Source of the DNA: Sphingobium sp. WTD-1
GTDB lineage: Bacteria > Pseudomonadota > Alphaproteobacteria > Sphingomonadales > Sphingomonadaceae
Reading direction: 5' to 3'
DNA length: 64,000 nucleotides
NCBI RefSeq assembly: GCF_030128825.1
Contig: NZ_CP119127.1
Location: 726,001 to 790,000 of the forward strand
Shown: positions 25,751 to 35,358 of the stretch, in pieces
Layout of the letters: each line of letters starts with the position of its first letter
Position numbering within the stretch: position 1 is the first letter of the stretch
Program-made: the position numbers and the translations under genes
Notes under the pieces: generated by a model
What the model was told of the DNA's origin: nothing
The model's input: only the letters and a program-made list of their open reading frames with translations
Database searches by the model: none

Positions 25751-28147
25751 ATGCCCGATATCGACCGGCGCACGGCGCTCACTGCCACGGGCCTTGCCGG
25801 CCTGGGCCTCGCCCTTCCCGCTGACGCGCTGGCCCAGACGGCCAACAGCCTGGACGCGCGCAAGCCGGGCCTGCCGCTCAAGTCCGGGCATCTCCATATG
25901 GGCACCGGCGCCGGGCCGCAGGGGCGGATCGGCATCACCAATCTCTATCTGACCCGCGACGACCGGCCCTGGCTGCCGGTGATGGGCGAGTTTCACTTCA
26001 CCCGCTTCCCGAGCGCCTATTGGGAAGAGGAATTGCTGAAGATGAAGGCGGCCGGCGTCGGCATCGTCGCCTCATACGTGCTGTGGAACCATGTCGAGCT
26101 GGCGCCCGGCACGATCGACTGGACCGGCGATCGGGATATCGGGCGCTTCGTTCGGCTCTGCCAGAAACATGGCCTGCTCTTCTTCCTGCGGCCCGGCCCC
26201 TGGGGCCATGCCGAGGCGCGCTTTGGCGGCATTCCCGACTGGATCGCCGGCAACACCCGCACGCGCAGCAACGACCCGGCCTATATGGCGCAGGTCGAGC
26301 GCTTCTGGCGCGGGCTGCACGATCAGCTGAACGGACTGATGTGGAAGGATGGCGGGCCGATCGTCGGCATGCAGGTCGAGAATGAATATAATCTGGGTGG
26401 GCCCGGCCAGGGTCGGGAGCATATCGCGGCGCTGAAGGCGCTGGCGCTGCGGATCGGCTTCGACGTGCCGCTCTATACCGTGACCGGATGGGACCAGACC
26501 GTCTATCCCAAGGGTGAAGTGGTGCCGGTGCATGGCGGCTATCCCGACGAACCCTGGTCGGCAAAGACAGTCAAGCTGCCGCCCAAGGAAAATTACCTGT
26601 TCCGCTTCGACAGCCGGGTGAGCGGCGACCTGGGCGCGCAGACGCGCGGCGGGCGGCGCGGCGATGCCGACAGCGACATGGCAGATACGCCGTTCCTGGG
26701 CGCGGAATATGGCGGCGGCGTGCCGGTCATGTATCGGCGGCGGCCATTGCTGCAGCCGGCCGACGTGTCGGCGGCGGTGACGACGCAGGTCGGGTCGGGC
26801 GTCAATCTGCTGGGCTATTATATGTTCCATGGCGGCGCCAATCCGATGGCGAACGGGCGCATGCTGGAGGAAACACAGCGGTCGGGCGGCTATAATGACT
26901 GCCCGGCGATCGCCTATGATTTCCAGGCGCCGATCGGCCAATATGGCGAGGTCAATCCGGTCAGCGCGGCGCTACGCCCGCTCCATTATTTCCTGGCCGC
27001 CTATGGCGAGACGCTGGCGCCGATGACGGTGCATGCGCCGGCCGTACTGCCGGCCGACAAGGATGACCTAAAGACGCTGCGCTGGGCGGTGCGAGCGAAG
27101 GGGAACAGCGGCTTCCTGTTCGTCAACAATCATGTCCGCCAATATGGCACGGCGGCGCATCCCGGCACGCAGTTCAATGTGACATTGGCCGGCGGCCCGA
27201 TCCGTCTGCCGAGCCGGCCGGTGACAATCGCGCCGGGCGACAATTTCTTCTGGCCGATCGGCATGGATCTGGACGGGGTGCGGCTCGACTGGGCAACGGC
27301 GCAGCCGGTAACGCGCATCGCCGACAGGGACGGGCCGATCCATGTGATGGCGGCCTGCCTGCCCGGCCCGGTGGAGCTGGCCTTCCCGGCCGGGACGAAG
27401 GTCGATGCGCCGGCGCGCAGCGAAGGTGGACGGGTGATCGTCCAGGTGCCGCCATCGGCGACGCGGCCGGTGCGGGTGACCGGCGCGGACGGGCGATCGG
27501 TGCGGCTTCTGCTGATCGACCGGGAGGCGGCAAAACGCATCTGGGTCGGCGAGATCGGCGGCGAGCGGCGCGTGGTGCTGAGCGCGGCGGATGCGCTGTT
27601 CGGGCCGGGCGGGCTGGAACTGCGCCAGCGTGGCGAGGCCCGTTTCGCCTGGCAGATCCTGCCCGGCAAGGCGGCGATGATGACGGCGAAAGCGACAGCC
27701 ATAACGCCCCTGCCCTTCACCCGGACGCGCGAGGCCGGCACGGCGCCGCCAATCGAGATTGGCGGGCCGGCCAAGGCGGCGATGCAGCCCCTGCCCGAGG
27801 CGCACAAGGCAGCGGCGGCGTTCACGTTCACCATCCCCAAGGATGCGTTGCCGCAGGGCGGCGACGCCTTTCTGGAGATTGACTGGCGCGGCGATATCGG
27901 CCGGCTGTTCGATGGCCCCGACATGCTGGACGATGCCTATTGGGACGGGCGGGTCTGGCGGATCGGCCTCAAGCGCTTTGCCGCGCGGCTGGGCCGGCCC
28001 TGGACGCTGACGGTGATGCCGCTGCGCGCCGATGCGCCCATCTATCTGGACGATGCCGCGCGGGCGAAGCTGCCGGCGGGGGAACAGGTCGCGACGCTGG
28101 AGGTGCTGCGCATCGTCCCGGAATATCGCATGGAGGTGAAGGCATGA
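25751..28147 (+). CDS. GH35 beta-galactosidase (exported)
   Basis: A 798-residue enzyme with a twin-arginine-like leader (DIDRRTALTATG followed by a hydrophobic stretch and ADALAQ). The TIM barrel shows the GH35 signature GGPIVGMQVENEYN with acid/base Glu212, and a nucleophile Glu319 in FLGAEYGGG; FHFTRFPSAYWEEELLKMK and YVLWNHVE are further GH35 hallmarks. Several beta domains follow from about residue 400. It should remove terminal beta-galactose from galactan or arabinogalactan. AGGAGG sits four bases before the ATG at 25751, making the start secure. A second GH35, of a different architecture, ends at 541. The stop overlaps the GH53 start by four bases. Confidence 0.92.
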   Translation: MPDIDRRTALTATGLAGLGLALPADALAQTANSLDARKPGLPLKSGHLHMGTGAGPQGRIGITNLYLTRDDRPWLPVMGEFHFTRFPSAYWEEELLKMKAAGVGIVASYVLWNHVELAPGTIDWTGDRDIGRFVRLCQKHGLLFFLRPGPWGHAEARFGGIPDWIAGNTRTRSNDPAYMAQVERFWRGLHDQLNGLMWKDGGPIVGMQVENEYNLGGPGQGREHIAALKALALRIGFDVPLYTVTGWDQTVYPKGEVVPVHGGYPDEPWSAKTVKLPPKENYLFRFDSRVSGDLGAQTRGGRRGDADSDMADTPFLGAEYGGGVPVMYRRRPLLQPADVSAAVTTQVGSGVNLLGYYMFHGGANPMANGRMLEETQRSGGYNDCPAIAYDFQAPIGQYGEVNPVSAALRPLHYFLAAYGETLAPMTVHAPAVLPADKDDLKTLRWAVRAKGNSGFLFVNNHVRQYGTAAHPGTQFNVTLAGGPIRLPSRPVTIAPGDNFFWPIGMDLDGVRLDWATAQPVTRIADRDGPIHVMAACLPGPVELAFPAGTKVDAPARSEGGRVIVQVPPSATRPVRVTGADGRSVRLLLIDREAAKRIWVGEIGGERRVVLSAADALFGPGGLELRQRGEARFAWQILPGKAAMMTAKATAITPLPFTRTREAGTAPPIEIGGPAKAAMQPLPEAHKAAAAFTFTIPKDALPQGGDAFLEIDWRGDIGRLFDGPDMLDDAYWDGRVWRIGLKRFAARLGRPWTLTVMPLRADAPIYLDDAARAKLPAGEQVATLEVLRIVPEYRMEVKA

Positions 28148-29355
28148 CACGGTTCACACGCCGCAGCACATTCGGCCTCGCCACCCTGCCCCTGCTGGCC
28201 CGGCCGGTGCTGGCAGCCGGAAGGAAAAGTGGCGCGCGGCCCGGCCCCTATCTGATCGGCGCCGATGTGAGTTGGGTGCCCGAGGATGAGGCGGCCGGTG
28301 CGCGCTATTTCGTGGACGGGGAGCAGAAAGACCCGATCCTGATCCTGCGCGATGCCGGGTTCAATGCGATCCGGCTGCGCATCTTCGTCGATCCGGCCAA
28401 GGGCTATTCCAAGCGGGAGCCGGACAAGGGCTGGGCCGGCCTGGCCCAGACGGTGAAGCTCGGCAAGCGGGTGCGCAATGCGGGCATGGGGCTGGTGCTG
28501 AGTTTCCATTATAGCGACACCTGGGCCGACCCGGAGCATCAGGCGGTGCCGGCAGCCTGGGCCGGTTATGACCTGCCGGCGCTGGCCAAGGCGGTCGAGG
28601 CACATACGCACGACGTGCTGGTGGCGATGCGGGCGGGCGGCGCGCCGGTCGACATGGCGGTGATCGGCAATGAGACGACCTTCGGCATGTTGTGGCCCCA
28701 TGGCCGGGTGAAGCTGTCGACGTCGACCGGTAATCCGGTGACCGACGCCAATCATGCCAAGGTCGGCGAGGTTGGCGGGTTCGACGGCTTTGCCGCGCTG
28801 CTGCGGGCCGGGATCGCGGGTGCGCGCCGGGCCGAACCAGGCGTCGCGATCCAGGTGCATAATCATCTGGGCCGGCACTGGCCGATCGTGCGCGAATGGA
28901 CCGATGCGCTGATCGCGCGGCAGGTGGATTTCGATGTGGTCGGCTTTTCCTGCTACCAGCAGCGGGCGCAGGGAGACTGGGCCACGACCTTCAGCGAATA
29001 TGTGCAGCGCTATCCCGACAAGGGGCTGCTGGTCGCCGAATATTCGAGCCGCAAGCGCTATATCAACGATCTGGTCCATGCCCTGCCCGGCAAGCATGGC
29101 TGGGGCACGTTCATCTGGGAGCCGATCCGGCACCAGGAGGCGATTTTCGACCAGGATGGCCATAATGCCGGCGAAGGCGCCAAGCCCGACCTGATCAGCC
29201 AGGGGCTGAACGGGGCGGAAGCGCCGGGGGGACTCGCGTCGCAGCAGCCGGCCGTGCCGAAACCAGAACCGACCGGGCCGATGGGCCATGGTGGCGACTA
29301 TGTCGCCAATGACCTCATCAAGCTCTACCCGCAAATGGCCAAGGATTATCGCTGA
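28144..29355 (+). CDS. GH53 endo-beta-1,4-galactanase
   Basis: A 403-residue secreted enzyme (leader MTRFTRRSTFGLATLPLLAR). It has GH53 landmarks: LIGADVSWVPE, NAIRLRIFVDP, LSFHYSDTWADPEHQ, the acid/base Glu177 in VIGNETTFGMLWPHGR, VGFSCY, and the nucleophile Glu299 in LVAEYSSRK. GH53 cleaves beta-1,4-galactan side chains of rhamnogalacturonan I (type I arabinogalactan) internally. With the upstream GH35 it makes a complete endo/exo galactan set. A proline- and glycine-rich tail ends the protein. ATGA overlap with GH35 and TGATG overlap with the next gene indicate translational coupling. Confidence 0.93.
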   Translation: MTRFTRRSTFGLATLPLLARPVLAAGRKSGARPGPYLIGADVSWVPEDEAAGARYFVDGEQKDPILILRDAGFNAIRLRIFVDPAKGYSKREPDKGWAGLAQTVKLGKRVRNAGMGLVLSFHYSDTWADPEHQAVPAAWAGYDLPALAKAVEAHTHDVLVAMRAGGAPVDMAVIGNETTFGMLWPHGRVKLSTSTGNPVTDANHAKVGEVGGFDGFAALLRAGIAGARRAEPGVAIQVHNHLGRHWPIVREWTDALIARQVDFDVVGFSCYQQRAQGDWATTFSEYVQRYPDKGLLVAEYSSRKRYINDLVHALPGKHGWGTFIWEPIRHQEAIFDQDGHNAGEGAKPDLISQGLNGAEAPGGLASQQPAVPKPEPTGPMGHGGDYVANDLIKLYPQMAKDYR

Positions 29356-30296
29356 TGAGACGGCGCGACTTCACATTGGGTCTGGGCGCGCTGGCGCTGG
29401 CGGGGTGCGCCACCCGGTCGGCGGCGCGCGCCGATGACCTGCTGGTCTTCGCCTATTTCACCACCGGCAAGGGCGAGGCCGACGGCCTCAAACTGGCGGT
29501 GAGCGAGGATGGCTTGGCCTTTCGCACGCTGGCGGGCGGGCGCAGCCTGCTGATGCCGCAGGTGGGCGAGAAGAAGCTGATGCGCGACCCCTATCTGTTC
29601 GCGGACAAGGGCGTCTATCATCTGCTGTGGACCACCGCCTGGGAAGGGGTGACGATCGGCCATGCGACCAGCCGCGATCTGGTCCACTGGTCGCCGCAGC
29701 GCGCCATTCCGGTGATGCAGGACGTGCCGGGCACCCGCAATTGCTGGGCGCCCGAAGCGGTGCGGGATCCGGCGACCGGGCGGCATATCCTGTTCTGGTC
29801 GAGCACGGTGGAGGGCCGCTTCACCGAGACGGCGGGCACGTCGGAGTCGGGCTATAATCACCGGCTCTGGTCGGTCAGCACCAGCGATTTCGAGACGTTC
29901 AGCGCGCCCGCGCCGCTCTATGATCCCGGCTTCAGCGTGATCGACGGGACGTTCGCGCAGGCTCCGGGTGGCGGCCTCTACCTGATCGTCAAGGACGAGA
30001 CGGTGCAGCCGCCGCACAAATGGCTGCAGGTGGCGAAGGCGGACAGCCCGACCGGACCATTTGGCCCCCTGTCGCCGCCCTTCTCGCCCGGCTGGGTCGA
30101 AGGGCCGATGAGCGCGCAGGTCGGCGATGCGCTGCTCTGCTATTATGACGTCTACAAGGAGGGGCGCTGGGGCGCGGCGATGACGCGCGACATGGTGACA
30201 TGGGCCGACGTCAGCGCGCGCCTGACCATGCCGGCCGGCGCGCGCCACGGATCATTGCTGCGCGTTCCTCGCGCTCTGGTCGACCGCATCGTCTGA
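29355..30296 (+). CDS. GH43-like beta-propeller lipoprotein
   Basis: A 313-residue protein starting MRRRDFTLGLGALALAGC, a combined twin-arginine-like and lipobox leader, so it is probably anchored as a lipoprotein after Cys18. The propeller shows KLMRDPYLFADKGVYHLLWTT, IGHATSRDLVHW, CWAPEAVRDPATGRHILFWSST and VIDGTFAQAPGG, a GH43-type pattern with early Asp and a WAPE glutamate. It probably removes arabinose or a related sugar from galactan. It closes the kdu-GH35-GH53 unit. Its 3' end overlaps the convergent outer-membrane factor gene by 45 bases. Confidence 0.72.
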   Translation: MRRRDFTLGLGALALAGCATRSAARADDLLVFAYFTTGKGEADGLKLAVSEDGLAFRTLAGGRSLLMPQVGEKKLMRDPYLFADKGVYHLLWTTAWEGVTIGHATSRDLVHWSPQRAIPVMQDVPGTRNCWAPEAVRDPATGRHILFWSSTVEGRFTETAGTSESGYNHRLWSVSTSDFETFSAPAPLYDPGFSVIDGTFAQAPGGGLYLIVKDETVQPPHKWLQVAKADSPTGPFGPLSPPFSPGWVEGPMSAQVGDALLCYYDVYKEGRWGAAMTRDMVTWADVSARLTMPAGARHGSLLRVPRALVDRIV

Positions 30297-31694
30297 GGTC
30301 CAGCCGCCGCCCAGCGCCAGGAAGATGGCGATCTGGTCCTGCACCAGCTGGACGCGGGCGGCCGCGGCCGAGGATTCGGCGCTGGCGAGGCTGCGCTGGG
30401 TATCGAGCAGGTCGAGGAAATCGCTGCGGCCGAAGCGGAACAGCTTGTTCGCCTGCCCCGCCGAGACATTGACGCTATCGCGCGCGCGATCGAGCGCGGC
30501 GGCCTTTTCCGCGTCGCGGCGATAGGTTTCAAGCGCGGTTTCGGTCTGGCGCAGCGCTTCCAGCACGCTGCCGTCGAAGCTGGCGAGATCGGCCTGCACC
30601 TGGGCATCGGCCTGAGCAATCCGAGCGCGGACCACCGGGCGATTGGGGAAGGTCCAGCTGATGAGCGGGCCGAGGCTGAAGCCGAAGGCGGAGCCGGAGC
30701 CGAAATCCTTGAGCGGGCCGGACAGGCCGACCGAGCCGCCGATGCTGACCTGCGGATAGAGGTCGGCCATGGCGACGCCCAAGGTCGCGGTGTCGGAGGC
30801 GATCAGCCGTTCGGCCTGGCGGATATCAGGACGACGGCGGATCAGGGCGGTGCCATCGCCCACCGGCAGCGGCGCACCGAGCGACGGCAGGGTGGCGCAG
30901 CCTTCCACATCCCTGGGATAATCGGCCGGCGGACGGCCGAGCAGGGTGGCGAGCAGATAGAGGCCGCTCTGGCGCTGCGCTTCATAGACGGGCAGCGTCG
31001 CCTCACTCTGGTCCACCGCCGCCCGGGCGCGGCTGACGTCGAAGGCGGTGCCGCGACCGCCCTTGAACAGGCGCTGGGTGGCATTGAGCGTATCGCGCTG
31101 GAGCGAGACGACCCGGCGATTGACGCCAAGCGCATAATTGGCGGCGCAGACCTGGGCATAGGCCTTGGCGGTGGCGGCGGCGACGCTGACGCGGACATAG
31201 TCGCGCGCGGCGGTCACCGCCTCGACATTGGCGCCGCTCGATTCGATCGCGCGGCGGATGCGGCCGTTGAGGTCGAGCGGATAGGAGGCGCTGAGGCCGA
31301 AATCATAGCTGATCGAGCCGGGCAGATGCTGGGTCACGCCCGACGGACGCGCCAGCGTTTCGCCGCCGCTGATCGTGGTGCTGATCTGGCGCCCCGCCTC
31401 GGTCTCGCGCAGCACGGCCTGCGCCGCGGTGAGATTGGCGTTGGCGACGCGCAGGTCGGTATTGGCGGTCAGCGCTTCGGCGATCAGCGCGTCGAGCCGG
31501 GGATCATTATAGAGCTTCCACCAATGGTCGGGCAGGTCCGCATTGCTGAAGCCCGCACCCTGCGCCGACTGGAAAGCGCCCTGCGCGCCCTGCGCGGTCG
31601 CGGCCGAATGTTCGGGCGGATGATAGTCCGGCCCGGCGGTGGCACAGGCGCTGAGCGCCAGGGCCAGCAAGGATGCAGCAAGGCCCTTACGCAT
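30252..31694 (-). CDS. Outer-membrane efflux factor, NodT/OprM type lipoprotein
   Basis: A 480-residue protein with lipoprotein leader MRKGLAASLLALALSACA. Family features include PDLPDHWWKLYNDPRLDALI-like NADLPDHWWKLYND, TNTDLRVANANL, DLNGRIRRAIE, LIRRRPDIRQAE and GRSDFLDLLDTQRSL near the end, with coiled-coil-rich repeats. Such trimeric proteins form the outer-membrane duct for tripartite pumps. It is last in the minus-strand efflux unit, overlapping the adaptor gene by 8 bases, and overlaps the convergent GH43-like gene tail-to-tail by 45 bases. Confidence 0.9.
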   Translation of the reverse strand: MRKGLAASLLALALSACATAGPDYHPPEHSAATAQGAQGAFQSAQGAGFSNADLPDHWWKLYNDPRLDALIAEALTANTDLRVANANLTAAQAVLRETEAGRQISTTISGGETLARPSGVTQHLPGSISYDFGLSASYPLDLNGRIRRAIESSGANVEAVTAARDYVRVSVAAATAKAYAQVCAANYALGVNRRVVSLQRDTLNATQRLFKGGRGTAFDVSRARAAVDQSEATLPVYEAQRQSGLYLLATLLGRPPADYPRDVEGCATLPSLGAPLPVGDGTALIRRRPDIRQAERLIASDTATLGVAMADLYPQVSIGGSVGLSGPLKDFGSGSAFGFSLGPLISWTFPNRPVVRARIAQADAQVQADLASFDGSVLEALRQTETALETYRRDAEKAAALDRARDSVNVSAGQANKLFRFGRSDFLDLLDTQRSLASAESSAAAARVQLVQDQIAIFLALGGGWTSDDAVDQSARNAQQ

Positions 31695-32589
31695 GGCGGC
31701 AGCTTCCCGGCTTGGCGTCCTTCTTCGCCGGTTCGACCGTGACCGTGGCGGTGCGGCCCGAGATCAGCGTGATATTGGCCGGGACATTGGTGAGCTTCAC
31801 CCGGACCGGGATGCGCTGGGCAAGGCGAACCCAGGAGAAGGTCGGCTCGACCGTGGGCAGGAGATTGCCGGAATCGCTGCGGGTCGAGTCATTGATGCCA
31901 TAGGCGATGCTTTCGACCTTGCCGTGCAGATCCTGCTTCTCGCCCATCAGGCGGACGGTGACGGGCGCACCGATGCAGACCAGAGGCAGCTTGGTTTCCT
32001 CGAAATAGCCCTCGACCCGCAGACTGTCGCTGTCGATCAGCGCCATCGCCTGGGTGCCGGCGCCCAGATAATCGCCCGGATGCAGATCGAGATTGGTGAC
32101 GACGCCGTTGACGGAGGCGCGGACCTGGGTGCGCTTGAGGTTCAAGGCAGCGGCGTCGCGCGCGCTTCGGGCTTCGGCCAGCGCGGCCTGCGCCGTGGCG
32201 ACGCGGGCGACATTCTGTTCGTGGCTTTCCTTGGCGACGAGATCGCCCAGCGCCAGATCGCGGGTCGCCTCCCGCCGGGCCTGGCCGAGCGTCGCCTGGG
32301 CGCTGGCGATCTGCGCCTCCGCCTGTTCCAGCGCCAGCGCATAGCGCGGCGTGTCGATGACGAAGAGCAGGTCGCCCGCCTTCACCTGCTGATTGTCGCG
32401 CACCGCGACCGATGTGACGAGGCCGCCGATATCGGGGGTCACGCGCACCACATCGGCGCGCACGCGGCCGTCGCGGGTCCAGGGGCTGCGTTCATAATGG
32501 TTCCACATCCACACCGCGACGATGACGGCGAGGATGACGATGATGATGGTGGCGGCGCTGCGGATCAGCGTCCCGGTCAGGCGGTTCAT
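31687..32589 (-). CDS. HlyD/AaeA-type periplasmic adaptor
   Basis: A 300-residue membrane-fusion protein with one N-terminal transmembrane helix (about 8-28), TRDGRVRADVVRVTPDIGG and VRDNQQVKAGDLLFVID (first lipoyl half), an alpha-hairpin rich in Ala/Glu, then VRASVNGVVTNLDLHPGDY (second half). The pattern matches AaeA and EmrA-like adaptors of aromatic-acid exporters. It would connect the FUSC pump to the outer-membrane factor. It overlaps the DUF1656 gene by four bases and the outer-membrane factor by eight. Confidence 0.88.
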   Translation of the reverse strand: MNRLTGTLIRSAATIIIVILAVIVAVWMWNHYERSPWTRDGRVRADVVRVTPDIGGLVTSVAVRDNQQVKAGDLLFVIDTPRYALALEQAEAQIASAQATLGQARREATRDLALGDLVAKESHEQNVARVATAQAALAEARSARDAAALNLKRTQVRASVNGVVTNLDLHPGDYLGAGTQAMALIDSDSLRVEGYFEETKLPLVCIGAPVTVRLMGEKQDLHGKVESIAYGINDSTRSDSGNLLPTVEPTFSWVRLAQRIPVRVKLTNVPANITLISGRTATVTVEPAKKDAKPGSCRHA

Positions 32590-32801
32590 AGGCGGATTCC
32601 CAGCATCGGAACGAGAATGGACAGGCCCCCGAGCGTCAGCACGAACAGGCTGAGGTCGACGAGGGCCCGATAGGCAAGAAAGCGGTAGAGGCCGAACGCC
32701 GCGATCAGGCGGGTGAGGCCATAGGTGAGGATGAGCGCTGCCAGCGCCAGCGCCAGCAGCGTGGGGAAGAAGACCCCGTCGATGGACAATTCGCCGGTCA
32801 T
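32586..32801 (-). CDS. DUF1656 small membrane protein, AaeX type
   Basis: A 71-residue protein with two predicted helices (about 12-35 and 45-68). MTGELSIDGVFFPTLL at the start matches AaeX/DUF1656 proteins, always encoded with AaeA/AaeB-type pumps. Its role in the exporter is not established. The start and stop each overlap neighbouring genes by four bases. Confidence 0.88.
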   Translation of the reverse strand: MTGELSIDGVFFPTLLALALAALILTYGLTRLIAAFGLYRFLAYRALVDLSLFVLTLGGLSILVPMLGIRL

Positions 32802-34906
32802 GCGGGAACTCCGGTCAGGGGGGTCTTTGGGGTCAGGGGGGACATCCGATAGCCGGCGCTGTCGGCGAAGAGATTACGGCGCAGGCTGACCAGCGCCAGG
32901 ATCGCATCGCGGCGGACCGAGGGCGCGGGATTGGCAGCAAGGTCGCCGATGGCGCTGTCGATATCGTCGAGCAGGGCGGGATCGGCCGCGGCCGGCGCAT
33001 CGGGATCGAGCCGGCGATAATGGTCGGCCACGCCGCCCAGCACCCGGCCAAGCGGGGCGCCTTCGTCAAAGGGAAGATCGACGCGGAGCTGGCGCAGTTC
33101 GCCGATGGCGACGCCGGTGCGCAGGTCGCGCAGCGCATCATAGAGCGGCTTACCGCTGTCGGTGCGAATGGCGGCCAGGCGGGGGGCGAGCAGGGCAATG
33201 CGGTCGAGCATGCGGTTGATCCAGCCGCGCACATCGGGCTGGGTCATGAGGTTGGCGCGGGTGGCGATATCCGCCCAGCCGGCGCGCACGGTGCGGCGCA
33301 CGGCGCGCTCCACCCCCGCCGATTGCAGCAGGCCGGCCATGATGATCGCGAACCAGATGCCGACCAGCTGTGCCACCGAGCCATTGGCGTAGGAGGCGAA
33401 GGCGCTGACATAGGCACTGGAGAGCAGCACCGGACTGCCGAGGCCGAGCAGCGTCGGCAACGCAATGCCCATCCAGCGCGGCGAGGCCATCATCGCGCCC
33501 AATATCAGCAGCGGCGGCGCATAGGCCAAGGCGAGCATGGCGAAACCGTCCAGTCGAGGCATGATGGCATAGCCATAGAGGGCGCCGAGGAAGGTGGCGA
33601 TGATCGTGCCGATCATGAAGCCCTTGAGCGGGGCGAGCGGATTGTCGGACGCGGAGAAGAGGGCGAGGAAGACACCGGCCAGCATCACCGCGCTGCCGCC
33701 GTCATGCCAGCCGCTACCGATCCACAGCGCGCAGCCGATCGTCACCGTCATGAAGGCGGCGAAGGCGCCGCGTGCGGCCCCGGCATAATCGCGATGCAGT
33801 TCGCGGTTGCGACGCCCCTCCAGCAGTTCGGCGACGCGCGGCGTCACGGGGCTGCGGCTGTGGGTCAGCATCTGGTCGAACAGGTCGCGGCAGTCGCGAT
33901 GGACAGCGATCAGCGTGCCGAGCCGGGAATAGAGGCTGAGCCGCATCATGCCGGCCCAGTCCATATGACTGTCGGCCGCCGGTTCGAGCGCGGCGCAGCG
34001 GTCGATCAGCGCCTGGGCGCCGGCGGCGCGGGTCGCGCTGTCGGTGCCGGGATGATCGAGCCAGTCGCGCGCATCGGCGATCAGCTGTTCGACCTGTGCC
34101 GGGACGATGCCGCCATTGGCCTGTTTCAGCATGGCCAGCCGATCCTCGACCGCGGCGCCGAGCGGCAGCAGCAGCGAGAGCTGGTCCTGCATCGCGCGCA
34201 CGGTGCGGACGCGCGGCGCGAGGCGGCTGATGTCGAAGGGCAGATGGATCGACATCTGGTGCAGTTCGGTGACGTCCTGCGCCAGGCGGCGGCGTTCGGC
34301 ATCGAGGCCTGGCACAGGATCGGTCGCGATCGCGTCGCGCGACCAGCGTTCGGCGTCGCGCAGCATGGCTTCGACGCGGGCGAAGAGGTTGCCGGTGATC
34401 GAACCGGGCAGGACGACGCCATGGACGATGCTGCCGCAGGCGATGCCGATCCAGATTTCCTGCACGCGCAGGGTGGCGACGGTGAAGATGGTCTGGGGCG
34501 AGTCGACGTCGGGGAAGACGATCAGGCAGGCGCTGTAGCCGGCCAGCACGAACATGTAGGAGCGCGGCGTGCGATCGAGCAGCGAGACGAAGACGCAGAG
34601 CGCCAGCCAGGCGGCCATGGCAAGGGTCAGGAGTTCGGGCGAATTGACCAGGGGCGGGACGATCGCGACCGAGAAGGCGGCGCCGACGATGGTGCCGATG
34701 GCGCGGAAGATCGCCTTGGAAATCACCGCGCCGGCCAGCGGCTGGGCGACGATATAGGAGGTGAGAAAGGCCCAATAGGGGCGTTCCAGGCCAATGCTGA
34801 GCGCCACATAAAGGGCCAGCATCGCCGCCAGGAAACATTTGAGCGAGAATAGCGCGGCGGGAACGCCAAGGCGCTCGCTATAGGCTGACAAAGCGGCCTT
34901 TTTCAT
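32798..34906 (-). CDS. FUSC-family (AaeB-like) aromatic acid efflux pump
   Basis: A 702-residue membrane protein with the two-block FUSC layout: hydrophobic helices in about residues 20-165 (FLTSYIVAQPLAGAVISKA, RAIGTIVGAAFSVAIVPP), a soluble helical middle, and a second membrane block around 380-540 (GFMIGTIIATFLGALYGY). AaeB exports p-hydroxybenzoate and related aromatic acids; here the substrate is unknown, though aromatic acids released from plant wall material would suit the neighbouring polysaccharide genes. ATGA overlaps on both sides tie it to the MarR-type regulator and DUF1656 genes. Confidence 0.88.
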   Translation of the reverse strand: MKKAALSAYSERLGVPAALFSLKCFLAAMLALYVALSIGLERPYWAFLTSYIVAQPLAGAVISKAIFRAIGTIVGAAFSVAIVPPLVNSPELLTLAMAAWLALCVFVSLLDRTPRSYMFVLAGYSACLIVFPDVDSPQTIFTVATLRVQEIWIGIACGSIVHGVVLPGSITGNLFARVEAMLRDAERWSRDAIATDPVPGLDAERRRLAQDVTELHQMSIHLPFDISRLAPRVRTVRAMQDQLSLLLPLGAAVEDRLAMLKQANGGIVPAQVEQLIADARDWLDHPGTDSATRAAGAQALIDRCAALEPAADSHMDWAGMMRLSLYSRLGTLIAVHRDCRDLFDQMLTHSRSPVTPRVAELLEGRRNRELHRDYAGAARGAFAAFMTVTIGCALWIGSGWHDGGSAVMLAGVFLALFSASDNPLAPLKGFMIGTIIATFLGALYGYAIMPRLDGFAMLALAYAPPLLILGAMMASPRWMGIALPTLLGLGSPVLLSSAYVSAFASYANGSVAQLVGIWFAIIMAGLLQSAGVERAVRRTVRAGWADIATRANLMTQPDVRGWINRMLDRIALLAPRLAAIRTDSGKPLYDALRDLRTGVAIGELRQLRVDLPFDEGAPLGRVLGGVADHYRRLDPDAPAAADPALLDDIDSAIGDLAANPAPSVRRDAILALVSLRRNLFADSAGYRMSPLTPKTPLTGVPA

Positions 34907-35352
34907 GACTGGCCCCGGCGCTCCCCGATACGGCGTCGCAGCAGTTCTAACAGATTGACCGCCGTCTCGATATCCGCCTCTGGCACACCATCGAGCAGGT
35001 CATTGCGCATGTTGCTGAGCCGCGTTTCGATGCGGCCGACAAGGTCGCGGCCGGAGGTGGTGAGCGACAGGCAGTTGGACCGGCGATCCTCCGGATTGGG
35101 GGTGCGCTCGATCAGGGCGGCGGCCTGTAGATGGTCGAGGGTGCGGACCAGCGACGGCTGGGTGATGCCCAGCACGTCGGCCAGTTCGATCTGGCGCACA
35201 TCGGCGCCCAGCCGGTCAAGATAGAGAAGACACCAGCCGGCGGAATTGGAGACGCCAAATTCGGCCAGGGTGGAATCGGCAAGCTGACGCCAGAGGCGCG
35301 CGATCTGCGGCATATTATGCGCCAGGGCGCGCTGAAGCTCGGTCCGATTCAC
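34903..35352 (-). CDS. MarR-family transcriptional regulator
   Basis: A 149-residue winged-helix protein: IARLWRQLADSTLAEFGVS, the recognition region IELADVLGITQPSLVRTLDHLQ (about 57-78) and the wing RTPNPEDRRSNCLSLT. The DxRS/R wing is typical of MarR proteins. It heads the efflux operon and probably represses it until an aromatic acid binds. The start is GTG at 35352; there is no Shine-Dalgarno sequence, and a TATAAAAT-like element (complement of 35373-35381) lies about 20 bases upstream, so a very short leader is likely. A near-perfect 16-base palindrome separates them. Confidence 0.9.
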   Translation of the reverse strand: MNRTELQRALAHNMPQIARLWRQLADSTLAEFGVSNSAGWCLLYLDRLGADVRQIELADVLGITQPSLVRTLDHLQAAALIERTPNPEDRRSNCLSLTTSGRDLVGRIETRLSNMRNDLLDGVPEADIETAVNLLELLRRRIGERRGQS

Positions 35353-35358
35353 GAACGC

